Notes under the pieces: model-generated
The model's database searches: none
The model's input: the letters and a program-made list of their open reading frames with translations, nothing else
What the model was told of the DNA's origin: nothing
Program-made: the position numbers and the translations under genes
In this document: one piece after another, positions 63,801-64,000 of the stretch
Numbering within the stretch: the first letter of the stretch is position 1
Layout of the letters: each line of letters opens with the position of its first letter
NCBI RefSeq assembly: GCF_000524195.1
Contig: NW_020170433.1
Location: 304,777 to 368,776, forward strand
Direction: 5' to 3'
DNA from: Echinococcus granulosus
Lineage: Eukaryota; Platyhelminthes; Cestoda; Cyclophyllidea; Taeniidae
Length of the DNA stretch: 64,000 bases

Positions 63801-64000
63801 ATTCAGCTTTGCATACCATTAAGGAATCTTAGTTAATTTTCTTCGTAAAAATATTCTTAATATCAACTTGAATAACTGTTTCAATTCCGACTGAACTGAA
63901 CCAGTTGTGCGTGCATGGTCTGGCATAAGCATGAAATCTTCTTGCTTCTACAAGGCACTCGAATTTTCTTTTTGCTAAAAGCAACCGCCAGCACCACAGA
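44802..64000 (+). CDS. Titin/kettin (Sallimus)-like giant muscle protein, 5' part of gene (3'-partial)
   Basis: Coding exons: 44802-45899, 51443-51623, 53734-53872, 54785-55062, 56616-56754, 56901-56996, 59395-59566, 61580-61775, 62416-62529, 63057-63310, and 63982 onward. All borders are GT/AG and all phases agree. The ten complete exons encode 889 residues. Order: Gln/Pro/Tyr-rich segment (1-366), Ig1 (about 380-473), linker, Ig2 (about 518-612), linker, Ig3 (about 658-752), a basic linker (DYRPDLKHV...ENPFRRMANLKRVE), then Pro/Gln-rich sequence (836 on). The Ig pattern is that of insect kettin/Sallimus I-set domains: FVQPANDPS, VDWFKDGEPL, DRGYVILDIHYTYPEDSG, YHCVAKNNAG, and linkers with TDSQLPDES. 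Such proteins tie actin filaments to the Z-disc and act as molecular springs. The start is the ATG five nt behind acceptor ATATGCAG; the ATG at 44793 lies inside that acceptor. Exact orthology (titin, kettin or another Ig giant) is not settled. Confidence 0.85.
45900..51442 (+). other. Intron between the Gln-rich exon and the first Ig exon
   Basis: Donor GTACGT, acceptor ATTGATTGTAG, 5,543 nt, phase 0 on both sides. I found no exon inside it. It contains a likely tRNA-derived SINE at about 49471-49625. Confidence 0.6.
49471..49625 (+). repeat. Probable tRNA-derived SINE (degenerate)
   Basis: The box A-like region TGGGTTAGATCATTAGG (about 49487-49503) is followed by a good box B, GGTTCGGTTCC (49533-49543), then a tail AGGAGGGACATCTAACTAG with TAAA (about 49589-49614) that recurs at 20060-20096. 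Head plus shared tail makes a SINE of about 150 bp likely. Confidence 0.4.
51443..53872 (+). CDS. Exon pair encoding Ig domain 1 of the titin-like protein
   Basis: Exons 51443-51623 and 53734-53872 (phase 0 start, phase 1 junction, phase 2 end) encode one I-set domain. The first half runs PPQFIQHPVPQATVNEG to VQWLKNGVVLSA, the second from LDRGYAEFQFLY through TTDSGEYVCVAKTANGSAQS. The Ig tryptophan (VQW) and the F-strand motif DSGEYVCVA are present. The B-strand cysteine is replaced (ITLKAIV), as is common in kettin-type domains. An ATG at 51458 inside the first exon is not needed as a start. Confidence 0.85.
54785..56754 (+). CDS. Exon pair encoding linker and Ig domain 2 of the titin-like protein
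   Basis: Exon 54785-55062 encodes a kettin-type linker (VPEDSVVTDSQLPDES, then a charged PRREEE stretch) and the first half of Ig2 (SPPQFLRPLLPQ to VDWFKDGEPLKT). Exon 56616-56754 gives the second half (RFTETMDRGYVILDIHY, TYPEDSGQYHCVAKNNAG). This second-half exon has the same length (139 nt) and the same phases (1 in, 2 out) as the matching exon of Ig1. Confidence 0.87.
56901..61775 (+). CDS. Exons encoding linker and Ig domain 3 of the titin-like protein
   Basis: Exon 56901-56996 (96 nt) is a linker (CKGGIGIVTDSVLSAES, VHYLQSLDALE). Exon 59395-59566 gives PPSFELEPKNTTAIEG to RVQWLINGDVLPT, and 61580-61775 gives WRIYNDGGISCLEF, GPPGEYTVTAVAKNNLGEA and the tail DPQPDYRPDLKHVAP. This domain is the least canonical: the usual DSG is GPPG, the F-strand cysteine is absent, and the exon junction is phase 0, not phase 1. 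Confidence 0.83.
62416..63310 (+). CDS. Exons encoding basic linker and second Pro/Gln-rich segment
   Basis: Exon 62416-62529 encodes a charged, probably helical stretch (NPFRRMANLKRVERSEE, FEKTKPKVLELRKLER). Exon 63057-63310 continues with TEGLNDTELMYTQVQASL and then Pro/Gln-rich sequence (SAPAPVPPRPQPQVQYQQQ). The acceptor at 63056 (CTCCTTTATAAG) is required by phase. The nearer AATAG at 63063 would break the frame. Confidence 0.8.
63499..63681 (+). CDS. Possible extra Gln-rich exon of the titin-like gene
   Basis: Between exons 63057-63310 and 63982 onward, an acceptor-like GGCTACAG is followed by a frame rich in Gln (SQPLQIQMQHE, VVQSQVQEIQLMLQ). It can end at AGG|GTAATT (donor 63682) with phase 0 at both sides, so inclusion keeps the frame. 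The last ~20 residues are Cys/Pro-rich and less convincing. It may be a cassette exon, a shorter exon with a weak donor, or a dead relic. Confidence 0.35.
63982..64000 (+). CDS. Start of next Pro/Gln-rich exon of the titin-like gene (cut by window end)
   Basis: After acceptor TTTTTGCTAAAAG the bases read QPPAPQ in phase 0, continuing the Pro/Gln-rich composition of the exon that ends at 63310. Only six codons lie in the window. Confidence 0.6.

Overview
The window is nuclear DNA of an invertebrate animal. It has spliced genes, introns from 38 nt to about 5.5 kb, long AT-leaning gene-poor stretches, several copies of a ~200-bp interspersed repeat, and one 100-N assembly gap. A titin of the kettin/Sallimus type argues for a protostome. 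The mix of very short and very long introns, and start codons lying directly behind splice acceptors, would suit a flatworm (tapeworm or fluke). That last step is inference, because nothing here fixes the species.

Layout. (1) 1-157 (+): last exon of an SLC13-family sodium/carboxylate cotransporter. (2) 158-24.9 kb: no gene that I can support, only dispersed repeats, simple repeats, tRNA-like traces and the gap at 11035-11134. (3) 24903-30268 (-): a six-exon gene for EED, the WD40 subunit of Polycomb repressive complex 2, with its methyl-lysine aromatic cage intact. (4) 31004-31425 (+): a two-exon HINT1-type histidine-triad nucleotide hydrolase with a 38-nt intron, head to head with EED across about 0.7 kb. 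(5) 31.4-39.5 kb: gene-poor, with three more copies of the repeat. (6) 39.48-39.78 kb: a CpG-rich stretch with CCAAT boxes and an ATG-free segment ending in a strong splice donor, probably the promoter and noncoding first exon of the next gene. (7) 44.8-64 kb (+): the 5' part of a titin/kettin-like muscle gene. It has a Gln/Pro/Tyr-rich N-terminal exon of 366 codons, then three I-set Ig domains with kettin-type linkers spread over nine exons, and a second Pro/Gln-rich segment that runs off the window. The ten complete coding exons join in frame with GT/AG borders into 889 residues.

The genes have unrelated jobs: carboxylate transport, chromatin repression, nucleotide hydrolysis and sarcomere scaffolding. 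This is ordinary eukaryotic gene order, not an operon or a dedicated system. I found no undescribed system. The most useful observations are the shared acceptor-next-to-ATG pattern at three genes, an optional mitochondrial-type leader on HINT, the exon-pair duplication in the titin gene, a possible extra Gln-rich exon, an expanded EED loop, and a repeat family whose copies give false reading frames and which surrounds the assembly gap.
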